This document shows positions 6,399-14,545 of a stretch of DNA of 64,000 nt, in pieces. The position numbers were made by a program, and so were the translations under genes. The notes below the pieces were generated by a model that saw only the letters and a list, made by a program, of their open reading frames with translations, was not told the origin of the DNA and made no database searches. Each line of letters begins with the position of its first letter. Position 1 is the first letter of the stretch. Source of the DNA: Seinonella peptonophila (GTDB lineage Bacteria > Bacillota > Bacilli > Thermoactinomycetales > Thermoactinomycetaceae); the NCBI RefSeq assembly GCF_900129355.1, contig NZ_FQVL01000005.1, positions 62,001-126,000 of the forward strand. Direction: 5' to 3'.

Positions 6399-6428
6399 AA
6401 TCCCCGCCAAACGATCAGCGGGGAATCG
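6399..6428 (-). terminator. Terminator of the ferritin-like gene
   Basis: On the minus strand, TTCCCCGC and GCGGGGA form a 7-bp GC-rich stem with a 10-nt loop, followed by TTTTCC. It lies just past the ferritin-like stop codon. Confidence 0.8.
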
Positions 6429-6438
6429 GAAAACAGTT

Positions 6439-6882
6439 TTATAAATTATTTTCCTTTAATAGTCGCTCAATTTCTTCCTTATGCCTTGTTTCATCTGAGA
6501 TCATGTCTTCAAGTTGAACTTTAAGGGCGATGTCACCCACCTGCTCAGCTTGGTCGATTCGTTTTTTATATCGATCAATCGTATCGATCTCTTCTTGCAG
6601 TGTATGCTGTAGCATTTCTCGGACGCCGGTTACATGTTTGACCGCTTTTGGTCGGACACTCGGCTGTCCACCTAAGTAATTAATTTTCTCAGAGAGGTAT
6701 AGGGCATGTCTCATCTCATCTTGTGCTTCTTCTTCAAAAAAAGGTTTAAGGATACGCCGACTCAGTCCAGATACAACAGATGCATTATATAAATATTGGA
6801 TCATGGCACCATACTCAGCCGACAAATCTTCATTTAACCCTTCGATTAAGGTTTCTACCTCATTTGTTTGATATGTCTGCAA
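6439..6882 (-). CDS. Ferritin-like di-iron protein (bacterioferritin-like)
   Basis: A 147-aa four-helix protein. Helix 1 holds NEDLSAEYGAMIQYLY (metal ligand Glu near 23), helix 2 EEEAQDEMRHALYLSEKI (Glu and the ExxH motif near 51-58), helix 3 LQEEIDTIDRYKKRI and helix 4 LEDMISDETRHKEEIERLL (second ExxH). This is the Ferritin-like/bacterioferritin family (DUF2202/Mn-catalase-like relatives also share it); no haem ligand can be assigned. It probably binds or oxidises iron in the cytoplasm. The GGAGG of the ribosome site lies just upstream of ATG 6882. It is transcribed alone. Confidence 0.85.
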   Translation of the reverse strand: MQTYQTNEVETLIEGLNEDLSAEYGAMIQYLYNASVVSGLSRRILKPFFEEEAQDEMRHALYLSEKINYLGGQPSVRPKAVKHVTGVREMLQHTLQEEIDTIDRYKKRIDQAEQVGDIALKVQLEDMISDETRHKEEIERLLKENNL

Positions 6883-6962
6883 ACCAATTCCTCCTTAACA
6901 TCATTCTCTTACCTTGGTATGCCCTTTATGAATTAACGACATTCAAACAATGGAGTCTTTCT

Positions 6963-7502
6963 TCAGTCTTTTTTTAAACGCTCTAAGACCCAATGACACC
7001 AATTGATCTCTTCTTGCTCTAGACGCGTTTTTCGCTGCAAAATCATATAACGCCCAAACTGAGGGGAGTGAGGATCATACAGATCATCAGACCATCTTTC
7101 TTCCATCTCTCTAATTTTTAACAACCGATCAGTCAGCATATCTGTAAAATACTGAATTCGTTCATGCAACAGCTCTCTTGCTCGCTTTGTGCTTGTCAGC
7201 CAAATGGCATAGATTTTTGTGAGAAACTCGTCCCGTACGACTGGCACTGCCGGTTCCTCGTGAATCCAAGCGCTTAAAATTTCCCGTCCCTGCTCCGTCA
7301 AACGGTAAATCTTCTTATCAGGTCGACCATTTTGTTTTACCAAACGATGTGCTACATATTGCTTTTGCTCTAACTTCGCTAATAATGGATACACTTGGCT
7401 ATGTTTTGCTTGCCAAAATAGTTCGAGTAATTGTACCAATTCATAACCCGAACAATCCTTTCTTGCTACCATTGCTAATAATGCATATGCTAAAGAATTC
7501 AT
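6963..7502 (-). CDS. PadR-family transcriptional regulator
   Basis: A 179-aa protein. The N-terminal winged helix has the family signature LAYALLAMVARKDCSGYELV, then QVYPLLAKLEQKQYV and the wing GRPDKKIYRLTEQGREIL; the C-terminal half (about 85-175) is the helical Vir/PadR dimerisation domain. The frame is open to 7577, but the family alignment favours ATG at 7502; an ATG at 7544 is the alternative. Neither has a strong ribosome site. It is divergent from an MFS transporter and the two share an inverted 17-bp operator, so it most likely represses both and is released by a drug-like ligand. Confidence 0.85.
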   Translation of the reverse strand: MNSLAYALLAMVARKDCSGYELVQLLELFWQAKHSQVYPLLAKLEQKQYVAHRLVKQNGRPDKKIYRLTEQGREILSAWIHEEPAVPVVRDEFLTKIYAIWLTSTKRARELLHERIQYFTDMLTDRLLKIREMEERWSDDLYDPHSPQFGRYMILQRKTRLEQEEINWCHWVLERLKKD

Positions 7503-7538
7503 TTCAATTTCTGCAAATATGCAGTTCTTCACCTCTCT

Positions 7539-7607
7539 TTTCATATATAAATATTGACATATTAAACAGATAAGCATATTATAATATATAAATATTTATA
7601 TATGAAA
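7539..7607. promoter_or_regulatory. PadR operator pair and divergent promoter
   Basis: TTTCATATATAAATATT (7539-7555) and its exact reverse complement AATATTTATATATGAAA (7591-7607) are 35 bp apart. On the plus strand TTGACA (7554-7559), 17 bp and TATTAT (7577-7582) form a promoter whose start would lie near 7590, inside the right arm. The left arm covers the -35 side and the padR leader. This is a classic arrangement for a repressor that controls itself and the divergent transporter. Confidence 0.7.
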
Positions 7608-7618
7608 GGAAGTCTTGC

Positions 7619-8794
7619 ATGGATTACAAAGCACGTCAACGTGGACGAAACATTACTGTTTTGGCCACCTTTTTCGCGTTTATGGGGATTGGCGTTGTTG
7701 ATCCGATCTTACCAGCTATTGCTGAACAAATCGGTGCGAGCCATTGGCAAGTTGAAACTTTATTTTCAGCATATATGTTTACAATGGCGATGATGATGTT
7801 ACCCGCGGGGTTACTTATTTCTCGCTTGGGCGACAAAAAAGTGATGATGGTCGGTTTGATCGCCGTGACCGCTTTTGCCATCTGTTGTTCTCTATCAGCT
7901 GAAATTCTACAACTAGCACTTTTCCGCGCTGGATGGGGTATGGGCAATGCGTTCTTCTTTGCTACAGCGATGACCTTATTAATCGCCTTATCTGACGACA
8001 CCAACAAAGCTGTCGGACTATATGAAGCTGCAATCGGTCTTGGAATGGCAGCAGGGCCTTTACTTGGTGGTGTCCTTGGTGAAAACTCTTGGCGGCAGCC
8101 GTTTGTAGCTACTGGTATCTTAATGTTTATCGCAGCTTTACTTGTCTTTTTCTGGGTGCGGCAGCCACAAGAGAAGCCGTTAGAACCCACTGCAAAAACA
8201 ACCAATTTATCAGATATGGGACGACTCTTTGTCCATAAGCCATTTATCACAAGTGCGCTTGCCGGGATGCTTTATTACTACGGATTCTTTACTATCTTAG
8301 CTTATTCTCCCCTTGTCCTACATCTTTCAGCAGTCCAGTTAGGATTTGTCTTTTTTGGGTGGGGTCTACTACTCGCTTATGGTTCCGCTATCTTAACACA
8401 CAAGCTTGAAAAACGCTATGCAATGGATCAATTATTAAAAATCTCACTTGGCTCCTTTTTCGTATTACTAACCCTACTCGCAGTTATCAATCATCATGCT
8501 CTTTTCATCAGTTTACTAATCTTGTCAGGGCTGATCTGTGGTGTAAATAACGCTCTCTTTACGAGTTATACAATGAAACAATCTCCTTACTCTAGAGGTG
8601 TTACTTCAGGAACTTATAATTTTGTCCGTTGGCTTGGAGCTGGTATTGCACCGATTCTTTCTGGATTTTTAGGTCAATCCTTTACACCTGTATTACCCTT
8701 TGTGATCGCTGCGGCATTGATCGCAATCGCTTGGTTTGCAATCCACTTGAGCAGAAGATTTCAACACAAACCTATCGTAGAGCTTAGTTCTTAG
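7619..8794 (+). CDS. MFS transporter, probable drug efflux
   Basis: A 391-aa major facilitator with about 12 hydrophobic spans. Motif A after the second span reads GLLISRLGDKKVMMV, and the first span has GIGVVDPILPAIAEQ, a pattern of DHA1-type drug:H+ antiporters. A basic loop near the middle (VRQPQEKPLEPTAK) separates the two six-helix halves. ATG at 7619 follows GAAAGGAAG. The divergent PadR gene and shared operator suggest induction by a toxic compound. The substrate cannot be read from the sequence. Confidence 0.85.
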   Translation: MDYKARQRGRNITVLATFFAFMGIGVVDPILPAIAEQIGASHWQVETLFSAYMFTMAMMMLPAGLLISRLGDKKVMMVGLIAVTAFAICCSLSAEILQLALFRAGWGMGNAFFFATAMTLLIALSDDTNKAVGLYEAAIGLGMAAGPLLGGVLGENSWRQPFVATGILMFIAALLVFFWVRQPQEKPLEPTAKTTNLSDMGRLFVHKPFITSALAGMLYYYGFFTILAYSPLVLHLSAVQLGFVFFGWGLLLAYGSAILTHKLEKRYAMDQLLKISLGSFFVLLTLLAVINHHALFISLLILSGLICGVNNALFTSYTMKQSPYSRGVTSGTYNFVRWLGAGIAPILSGFLGQSFTPVLPFVIAAALIAIAWFAIHLSRRFQHKPIVELSS

Positions 8795-8903
8795 AGGCTG
8801 AAATTCCCCACTCGTCTGGTGAAGGCTCAAATGATATTCAGCTGAATGAATGGAGAGTACTCGCTCGTTAGGTTTGATTACAGACTTAGAAAAAGCTTTT
8901 CAA

Positions 8904-8951
8904 ACACACAAGCGGTGTCCAGGACAACATGCCCCAGACACCGCTTGTGTC
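8904..8951 (-). terminator. Strong terminator hairpin downstream of the 115-aa gene
   Basis: ACACAAGCGGTGTC and GACACCGCTTGTGT form a perfect 14-bp stem with a loop of about 17 nt. On the minus strand it is followed by GTTTGAAAAG. It lies right after the stop codon of the gene at 8957-9304, and lies about 110 bp past the end of the plus-strand MFS gene. Confidence 0.75.
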
Positions 8952-8956
8952 GGCGG

Positions 8957-9304
8957 TTACCGCTTCCTGTCGGGAGCGGCGACGATCACCTTGATGCAGT
9001 AGTCACCCGTACCGTACTCCTTGAAGGTGCTGATTGACTGGACATCATCGGGGGAGAAGTGAACCTCCTGTTTCATGCTCTGCCTCGCGATCTCCCTCAC
9101 GATCTGAAACGACACCCCTTGGAAGAACGGGACGGGTTGCGGTTCCTGTTCGAACTTGAGAGTGAAGACGAACCTCTCTTTCTCTGCCCGTCGGGCGCTC
9201 TTGGAGGTGTACTGAGCGTACAGTACCTGATCCGGATGAAGCTTGTCCTGCCCGAAGTGAACGACACTGCATCGGATCGGCTCGTCACCCTGCCAACGGC
9301 TCAT
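8957..9304 (-). CDS. Hypothetical 115-aa protein, GC-rich
   Basis: ATG at 9304 (minus) follows GGAAGGA at about 8 nt. The protein (MSRWQGDEPIRCSVVHFGQD ... YCIKVIVAAPDRKR) is soluble, without membrane spans or a signal peptide, and is rich in charged and aromatic residues with an alternating beta-like pattern. No family is recognised. Its codons prefer G or C at the third position, unlike the AT-rich neighbours, as do those of the small genes at 623-724 and 3258-3437. Recent transfer is a possible reason. It has its own promoter region and strong terminator. Confidence 0.7.
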   Translation of the reverse strand: MSRWQGDEPIRCSVVHFGQDKLHPDQVLYAQYTSKSARRAEKERFVFTLKFEQEPQPVPFFQGVSFQIVREIARQSMKQEVHFSPDDVQSISTFKEYGTGDYCIKVIVAAPDRKR

Positions 9305-9498
9305 CTTGTGTCCTTCCCAGTTTCGAGGAACATAGAGCCAGTCACCTTTTTAAAAGGCTCCCATCTATCTATCCAGTAGATTGGTGACAATTAGCTCTCT
9401 TACCATATAGACAACCCTATTTTCCAAAAAATGTCCATATCTTTAGGAGGGAAAATTTTTGAATTCATTTTTTAGACAAACATTATGTAAAGTACAGA

Positions 9499-9792
9499 TC
9501 AATTTAAAAGCAAGTAACCAACTGCAAAAATAGGAGATGCAGCAACAATGATCAAATGTATCTTTAATGCAAGATAAGAAGGATAATGAGGATAATCCAA
9601 CAAAAAGCCAATAAAAGCAAGAGGAATTCCTAGAACTATGCTATAAAAAATAAACCCAGCAATTAATAATGACATTTCAACGTCAATGGAAAATGAGGTA
9701 GAAAGTAGAAAGAATGCATAGACAGATAGCTGTAAAACGACCAGGAAGAGAGAAAATGTTCCAAATACCGATGCAAAAAATTTTTTAGCCAT
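9499..9792 (-). CDS. Hypothetical 97-aa membrane protein
   Basis: ATG at 9792 (minus) follows GAGGGA. Three hydrophobic spans are visible: about 7-30 (FGTFSLFLVVLQLSVYAFFL), 40-64 (SLLIAGFIFYSIVLGIPLAF) and 75-96 (ALKIHLIIVAASPIFAVGYL). No charged residues are found within the spans. There is no family assignment. It lies alone, divergent from clpP with about 120 bp between the two starts. Confidence 0.65.
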   Translation of the reverse strand: MAKKFFASVFGTFSLFLVVLQLSVYAFFLLSTSFSIDVEMSLLIAGFIFYSIVLGIPLAFIGFLLDYPHYPSYLALKIHLIIVAASPIFAVGYLLLN

Positions 9793-9847
9793 ATAAATCC
9801 CTCGATTATTGAGCTAATTTTAAGATCATTATAGCACATGTTTGCTA

Positions 9848-9864
9848 TTTGACCTTTTTTGACC
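9848..9864 (+). promoter_or_regulatory. CtsR operator overlapping the clpP promoter
   Basis: TTTGACC-TTT-TTTGACC is the reverse complement of the CtsR heptad repeat (RGTCAAA N3 RGTCAAA). The first heptad overlaps a -35 TTGACC (9849-9854), which with 17 bp of spacing leads to a -10 TATGAT (9872-9877). CtsR is the class III heat-shock repressor of Bacillales, so clpP here is expected to be heat-inducible. Confidence 0.88.
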
Positions 9865-9914
9865 TTTGAGGTATGATAAAGATGATCAAAATTCCCAGCA
9901 GGAGGAATGCGACA

Positions 9915-10496
9915 ATGAATCTTGTACCTATGGTTGTAGAACAAACCAATCGTGGGGAACGCTCCTACGATATTTATTCACGCCTATTAAAAGATCGGAT
10001 TATCCTGATTGGAAGTCCAATCGATGATAACGTTGCCAATCTGATCGTTGCTCAGTTATTATTTTTAACCGCAGAAGATAGCGAAAAAGATATTTCGATG
10101 TATATTAATTCACCTGGTGGATCTATTTCAGCAGGAATGGCGATCTATGATACGATGCAATTTGTGAAGCCAGATATCCAAACGATATGTATTGGAATGG
10201 CGGCATCAATGGGAGCTTTCTTGCTATCTGCTGGTACAAAAGGGAAACGTTTTGCCCTCCCAAATAGTGAAGTCATGATACATCAACCACTCGGCGGAGC
10301 CCAAGGTCAAGCAACTGATATTGAAATCAGTGCAAAGCGAATTCTTCGTACTCGTGATCGAATCAATCAATTGCTTTCAGAATTTACAGGTCAGCCACTA
10401 GAAAAAATCGCAAAAGATACTGATCGCGATAACTTTATGACTGCTGAAGAAGCTGCTGAATATGGTTTAATCGATAAAGTAATGACCAAACTTTAA
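9915..10496 (+). CDS. clpP: ATP-dependent Clp protease proteolytic subunit ClpP
   Basis: A 193-aa serine peptidase. The triad falls at the family positions: Ser98 in GMAASMGAF, His123 in [14 protein letters not shown], and Asp172 in KDTDRDNFM. The N-terminus [25 protein letters not shown] is typical. It assembles as a tetradecamer with ClpX or ClpC for regulated proteolysis and protein quality control. The frame is open from 9873, but GGAGGA at 9901 selects ATG 9915. It is monocistronic, regulated by the CtsR box upstream and ended by a terminator at 10505. Confidence 0.97.
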   Translation: MNLVPMVVEQTNRGERSYDIYSRLLKDRIILIGSPIDDNVANLIVAQLLFLTAEDSEKDISMYINSPGGSISAGMAIYDTMQFVKPDIQTICIGMAASMGAFLLSAGTKGKRFALPNSEVMIHQPLGGAQGQATDIEISAKRILRTRDRINQLLSEFTGQPLEKIAKDTDRDNFMTAEEAAEYGLIDKVMTKL

Positions 10497-10504
10497 AGAT
10501 GAAT

Positions 10505-10538
10505 GAAAGGGCACTCTTAAAGGAGTACCCTTTTCTAT
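10505..10538 (+). terminator. Terminator of clpP
   Basis: AAAGGGCACTC and GAGTACCCTTT form an 11-bp stem with one mismatch and a 6-nt loop, followed by TCTATTTCT. Confidence 0.8.
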
Positions 10539-10549
10539 TTCTAAAATCA

Positions 10550-11203
10550 TTAAGCGTAATCGTCTGATCGTAATTTCCACTCGCTTAAAACCAATGTAAA
10601 AACTAATAAAAACTCCCATAAGGAAGACAGCCACAAGCTACCAAAAGCAATAGAAAAAAGACTTAACACAAAGCAGAGCACCACACCGCCCAAAAGCAAA
10701 GGCCACCGCTCTTCTCTCCACACATAGACACCTGCAATCCATAGTGGCACAAAGGTTAACAGGATTCCATAAGGAAATGGATGCCCTTGCTGTACATAAC
10801 GAAGTACCCCTCCTGCTTCAACTGGCTGAAGCGTAACAAGCAAAATCTCAGTGAATACTCCGATTACAGTCACTACAAATGTACAAAGATTAAATGCAAT
10901 CCGAGCAGATAAATAATTTGACCATTCCACTTTTACTCTTCTTAAAATATCCCAAGCAATAAAAATAACTGTCGGCATTAGAAACACTTTTAAAAAATAC
11001 CGAAGTAGGCTGAAAGTCTCTAACAATGAACCTGGGCCTATGCAATTCCCAAGTGATATAATTGTCGTATCGTAAATGAGACCCACCATAATAAAAAGTA
11101 ACCAAGAGGTCCCCCAGAAAGAGGAATCATGGAATGTTCGAAAACTCCATATAAATAATCCCAGATAAAAAATAGTTAAAACTGGGTATAGCAATGCATC
11201 CAT
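10550..11203 (-). CDS. Hypothetical 217-aa polytopic membrane protein
   Basis: About six to seven hydrophobic spans cover nearly the whole length (for example YPVLTIFYLGLFIWSF at the start, LLFIMVGLIYDTTIISLG, PYGILLTFVPLWIAGVYVW and LLLGGVVLCFVLSLFSIAFG). Short charged loops (RRVKVEW, WREERW) separate them. No catalytic motif or family signature is recognised. Its start follows GGAGGGATGAAATGG, a good ribosome site. It lies between clpP and the HPr gene cluster with its own promoter region. Confidence 0.7.
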   Translation of the reverse strand: MDALLYPVLTIFYLGLFIWSFRTFHDSSFWGTSWLLFIMVGLIYDTTIISLGNCIGPGSLLETFSLLRYFLKVFLMPTVIFIAWDILRRVKVEWSNYLSARIAFNLCTFVVTVIGVFTEILLVTLQPVEAGGVLRYVQQGHPFPYGILLTFVPLWIAGVYVWREERWPLLLGGVVLCFVLSLFSIAFGSLWLSSLWEFLLVFTLVLSEWKLRSDDYA

Positions 11204-11324
11204 TTCATCCCTCCTATTGCAAAAACCGTTCAGCCCTTTCTCTTCATCTTATCTATTCATTCCCTTCTCTAGACACTCTAATTGTTACAAAAATCCGAGC
11301 TAACTTTGTTTTGCTGATAAAAGT

Positions 11325-11358
11325 AAAAAAAACGCCTCAATTACTCACAGCTTAGGCG
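11325..11358 (-). terminator. Terminator of the rapZ-yvcK-whiA-HPr operon
   Basis: On the minus strand, CGCCT and AGGCG, extended by imperfect pairing across a 16-nt loop, are followed by TTTTTTTT. It lies 33 nt after the HPr stop codon. Confidence 0.75.
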
Positions 11359-11390
11359 AGTACGAAGCGCAGAATCTCATTTGAGTCTCA

Positions 11391-11648
11391 CTATTCAGCT
11401 TTATCCACCATACCAATCAACACATCAACCGCTTGCTCCTCATCAGGACCTTCAGCTTGAATCGAAATCTCCATTCCCCTAGAAACTGCAAGGCTCATAA
11501 CTCCCATGATACTTTTCGCATTCACTTTTTTATTTTCCTTCACCACATAAATCTCTGATGCAAATTTATTTGCCTCTTGCACAAAACGCGCCGCAGGACG
11601 CGCATGCAAACCTGTTAATAATTGTACTACCACTTTTTTCTCAACCAA
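11391..11648 (-). CDS. HPr-family phosphocarrier protein in the crh position
   Basis: An 85-aa HPr fold. With the TTG at 11648 as start, the active-site histidine falls exactly at residue 15 (LLTGLHARPAA) and the regulatory serine at residue 46 (VNAKSIMGVMSLA). In Bacillus subtilis this position behind whiA is held by crh, which has lost His15. Here both His15 and Ser46 are present, so the protein could serve sugar transport as well as catabolite control. AAGGAGG lies 8 nt before the TTG and inside the first codons of any longer reading from ATG 11666, which argues for TTG. HprK (31033-31974) is the expected Ser46 kinase. Confidence 0.9.
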   Translation of the reverse strand: MVEKKVVVQLLTGLHARPAARFVQEANKFASEIYVVKENKKVNAKSIMGVMSLAVSRGMEISIQAEGPDEEQAVDVLIGMVDKAE

Positions 11649-11679
11649 GGAAAATTCCTCCTTCATCCTGATCGTTCGG

Positions 11680-12606
11680 TTATAATCGTTTCGCGATCTC
11701 CTCAATTTTTCGTAATCGATGGTTGACTGCCGATTTACTGATTGTACCACTTGGAATTTGCTGCCCTAACTCAGCTAGATTTAATTCTGGATATTGCACC
11801 CTCACTTCTGCGACCTCCCGCAAACGCACTGGTAACTGATCCAAACCAATCTCTTGCTCAATTTTACGAATGTTTTCGATCTGTCTCATCGCCGCCTGAA
11901 TAGTTCGATTCAGGTTAGCTGTCTCGCAATTGACAAGGCGATTCACGGAATTACGCATATCTTTCATGATTCGAACATTTTCGAAATGAAGCAAAGAAGG
12001 ATGCGCTCCAATAATGTTTAGAAACTCCCCAATCTTATCCCCTTCTTTGATATAAACCACATGCCCTTTTTTTCGCTCAATGATCTTCGCATGGAGATGA
12101 AATTGATTCATTAATTCACAAAGAGCGACAGCATGATCTTCATACGTAGAAACGATTTCCAAGTGATATGATGCACTGTCAGGGTTGTTCACTGAACCAC
12201 CCGCCAAAAATGCACCCCGTAAATAGGCTCGTTTACAATTGAGATCTGTAAATAGTTGTGGTGAGATTCCTTCTACAGGCTCTAGCTGCTTCGACTGAAT
12301 AATGTGTAAGTCAGCTAGCATTGATTGTGTTTTTGCATGAATCCGTAGTAAATAAACATTATTTTTTTTCAGTCGGGCTTTTTTTCTTACTAACACTTCT
12401 GGTGATTCATTATACAATTCTTTGATTAAAGAAAAAATATGCCGAGCTGTAGAAGGGTTTTCGGTTACAATCTCCAACGTCATCCGTTGTTGTCTTAATT
12501 GAATCGTGCCATTCATCCTTACTAAAGCGGATAATTCTGCTAATCTGCAACAGCGTTTTTCTTCTAATTGTGTTAGTTCTTTTTTCATCATCGAAGTAAA
12601 AGACAT
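11680..12606 (-). CDS. whiA: DNA-binding protein WhiA
   Basis: A 308-aa protein with an N-terminal degenerate LAGLIDADG homing-endonuclease-like part (RAYLRGAFLAGGSVNNPDSA near the middle, without catalytic acids) and a C-terminal helix-turn-helix (LNLAELGQQIPSGTISKSAV then NHRLRKI). In Bacillus it affects cell division and chromosome segregation; in actinobacteria it is a sporulation regulator. ATG at 12606 follows AGGAGGGA. It is the third gene of the rapZ-yvcK-whiA-HPr operon. Confidence 0.95.
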   Translation of the reverse strand: MSFTSMMKKELTQLEEKRCCRLAELSALVRMNGTIQLRQQRMTLEIVTENPSTARHIFSLIKELYNESPEVLVRKKARLKKNNVYLLRIHAKTQSMLADLHIIQSKQLEPVEGISPQLFTDLNCKRAYLRGAFLAGGSVNNPDSASYHLEIVSTYEDHAVALCELMNQFHLHAKIIERKKGHVVYIKEGDKIGEFLNIIGAHPSLLHFENVRIMKDMRNSVNRLVNCETANLNRTIQAAMRQIENIRKIEQEIGLDQLPVRLREVAEVRVQYPELNLAELGQQIPSGTISKSAVNHRLRKIEEIAKRL

Positions 12607-12617
12607 GGATATCCCTC

Positions 12618-13616
12618 CTATCCACTTTGCCGTCTTTTCATTCGATCGGAAATCAAACGATAGATATGTTGGCTAACTCTTTGTGCATCGTGGCGGATCA
12701 CAGAATGGTACAGAAGTAAATTGTCAGCAATCACCTGGCACCCTAACTGCTGAATGCGCCCTTTATCTGGAAGTACCATACATTGATGATTGAGAGCATA
12801 GCGATTTAAGATCGATCCAGGCGGAACTTCATTATTAATGATTGCAGTTTCAAATAGCTGCTCACCGACATGATCATAAATGACACGTATATGATCATAT
12901 GCGGAAAAATCGTCCGTCTCCCCTTGCTGCGTCATAACATTACAGACATAAATTTTAGTTGCCTGAGAAGCGCGGATCGTTTCCGTCATATCTTTTACCA
13001 ATAGATTCGGAAGAATACTGGTATAGAGACTCCCAGGCCCGACTACAATGCCATCTGCCCGCTCAATTGCCTGCACTGCCTCTTCTAGAGGCTTTGGGTC
13101 AGGCGGATGAAGAAAAACGCGGCGAATCTTCTTACCCGTTTTAGGGATCTGGGATTCCCCTTTTACAATGGAACCATCCGACATTTCAGCCACTAATGTA
13201 ACATCTTGTTCACTCGCAGGTAAGACACGACCACGTACTGCTAATACATGGCTCATCTCTTTTACTGCCTGCGTAAAATCTCCTGTAATCTCTTGCAATG
13301 CTGCAATCATCAAATTACCTAACGTATGACCATCCAATTCGCCTCCACTACGAAAGCGATGTTGAAGAAGACTAGCTAGTAATGGTTCTGTATCTGCAAG
13401 CGCTATCAAAACATTACGGATATCCCCAGGTGGGGGCATCTGTAATTGATCCCGCAAACGACCAGAGCTTCCACCATCGTCTGCAACAGTCACAATGGCT
13501 GTGATGTCAATTGGTAAATTCTTTAAGCCACGTAAAATCACACTAAGACCGGTACCGCCACCAATGCAGACGACATGTGGTCTCTTCTCTAACCCGTTTT
13601 TTTTCAACAACGTCAT
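12618..13616 (-). CDS. yvcK: YvcK/CofD-like gluconeogenesis factor
   Basis: A 332-aa protein with the nucleotide-binding start VCIGGGTGLSVILRGLKNLP, followed by TAIVTVADDGGSSGRLRDQL and GGELDGHTLGNLMIAALQEI, all diagnostic of the CofD/YvcK family. In Bacillus it binds UDP-sugars, is needed for growth on gluconeogenic carbon sources and for normal cell shape and PBP1 localisation. Its ATG immediately follows the rapZ stop codon (translational coupling), with AAGGCGG upstream. Confidence 0.93.
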   Translation of the reverse strand: MTLLKKNGLEKRPHVVCIGGGTGLSVILRGLKNLPIDITAIVTVADDGGSSGRLRDQLQMPPPGDIRNVLIALADTEPLLASLLQHRFRSGGELDGHTLGNLMIAALQEITGDFTQAVKEMSHVLAVRGRVLPASEQDVTLVAEMSDGSIVKGESQIPKTGKKIRRVFLHPPDPKPLEEAVQAIERADGIVVGPGSLYTSILPNLLVKDMTETIRASQATKIYVCNVMTQQGETDDFSAYDHIRVIYDHVGEQLFETAIINNEVPPGSILNRYALNHQCMVLPDKGRIQQLGCQVIADNLLLYHSVIRHDAQRVSQHIYRLISDRMKRRQSG

Positions 13617-14489
13617 TTATCCGCCTTTCTCGATATCACGATGAATCACTTGAGTTTGCTCTCCTTCTTTAAAGGCTCGATAAAAGTATTCCGCAAGGGC
13701 GACTGAACGATGCTTCCCCCCAGTACATCCTATTGCAATCACCAGTTGTGTTTTTCCTTCTTTTTTATAATAAGGAAATAAAAAACGGAATAGATCTTCT
13801 AATTTGTGAACAAATTGTTGTGTTTCTTGCCACTTCATTACATATTCATAAACATCAATGGCCTTGCCTGTTTGAGGACGTAATTGATCAATGTAATGAG
13901 GGTTTGGGATAAACCGAACATCAAAGACAAGATCAGCATCGATCGGTATCCCATGCTTAAAGCCAAATGAAAGAAAACTGATACTCATGGATGAAGGTTC
14001 ATCTTTACTAAAGAGAGCAGTCACCTGTCGTTTTAGTTCCAATGGTTTCAATGAGCTTGTATCAATCACTTCTTCTGCTTTCTCTCTTACATCAAGGAGT
14101 AATTTTCGCTCATGTTGAATACGCTCTAAAAGCGTCCCTTGGAATTGTAATGGGTGTCGGCGTCTCGTTTCCTTATAACGTCGAACAAGTGTTAAATCAT
14201 CTGCATCAAGAAAGAGAATACGGTGGCGAATACCAGCATTTGCTTCAAGGCTTTTCAACGAATCCATCAGTGTATCGAAAAATTCGCGACCTCGTAAATC
14301 CACAACAATCGCTACCTTCTGTAATCCTTTCTCAGCCTGCTCCAAGAGTTCGGCAAACTTTGGTAATAGTAATGGTGGTAAGTTATCGATACAAAAATAA
14401 CCTGTATCTTCAAGGCTTTGTATAGCAACTGTTTTTCCAGCACCTGACATTCCCGTAATCACAACAAGGTTAAACTCTCTATTTATCAT
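13617..14489 (-). CDS. rapZ: RNase adapter protein RapZ (YvcJ)
   Basis: The protein is 290 aa from the chosen start. The Walker A motif GMSGAGKT lies near residue 11 and Walker B-like VVDLRGREFF near 80. The C-terminal half carries GCTGGKHRSVALAEYF near 250, the conserved ligand-binding segment. YvcJ hydrolyses nucleotides and affects competence in Bacillus; the enterobacterial orthologue senses glucosamine-6-phosphate. The frame is open to a TTG at 14534, but the family length and GGGGAG favour ATG 14489; an ATG at 14501 is possible. Confidence 0.93.
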   Translation of the reverse strand: MINREFNLVVITGMSGAGKTVAIQSLEDTGYFCIDNLPPLLLPKFAELLEQAEKGLQKVAIVVDLRGREFFDTLMDSLKSLEANAGIRHRILFLDADDLTLVRRYKETRRRHPLQFQGTLLERIQHERKLLLDVREKAEEVIDTSSLKPLELKRQVTALFSKDEPSSMSISFLSFGFKHGIPIDADLVFDVRFIPNPHYIDQLRPQTGKAIDVYEYVMKWQETQQFVHKLEDLFRFLFPYYKKEGKTQLVIAIGCTGGKHRSVALAEYFYRAFKEGEQTQVIHRDIEKGG

Positions 14490-14545
14490 CTTTCTCCCCA
14501 TCCTATTGCTCAATATAGAAGAAATCTCGTGCAACGTTCATTTAA

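Noticed and set aside
7636-8250. Long antisense frame (204 codons) within the MFS gene
   Set aside because: Its composition is that of a complement of membrane codons; there is no ribosome site.
9045-9379. Several overlapping frames of 63-106 codons on both strands
   Set aside because: They are shadows of the GC-rich gene at 8957-9304, which alone has a ribosome site and a terminator.
9459-9533. 24-aa frame from a TTG behind TAGGAGGG
   Set aside because: The ribosome site is good, but the frame runs into the 3' end of the minus-strand gene at 9499-9792, has no hydrophobic or charged pattern, and has no terminator.
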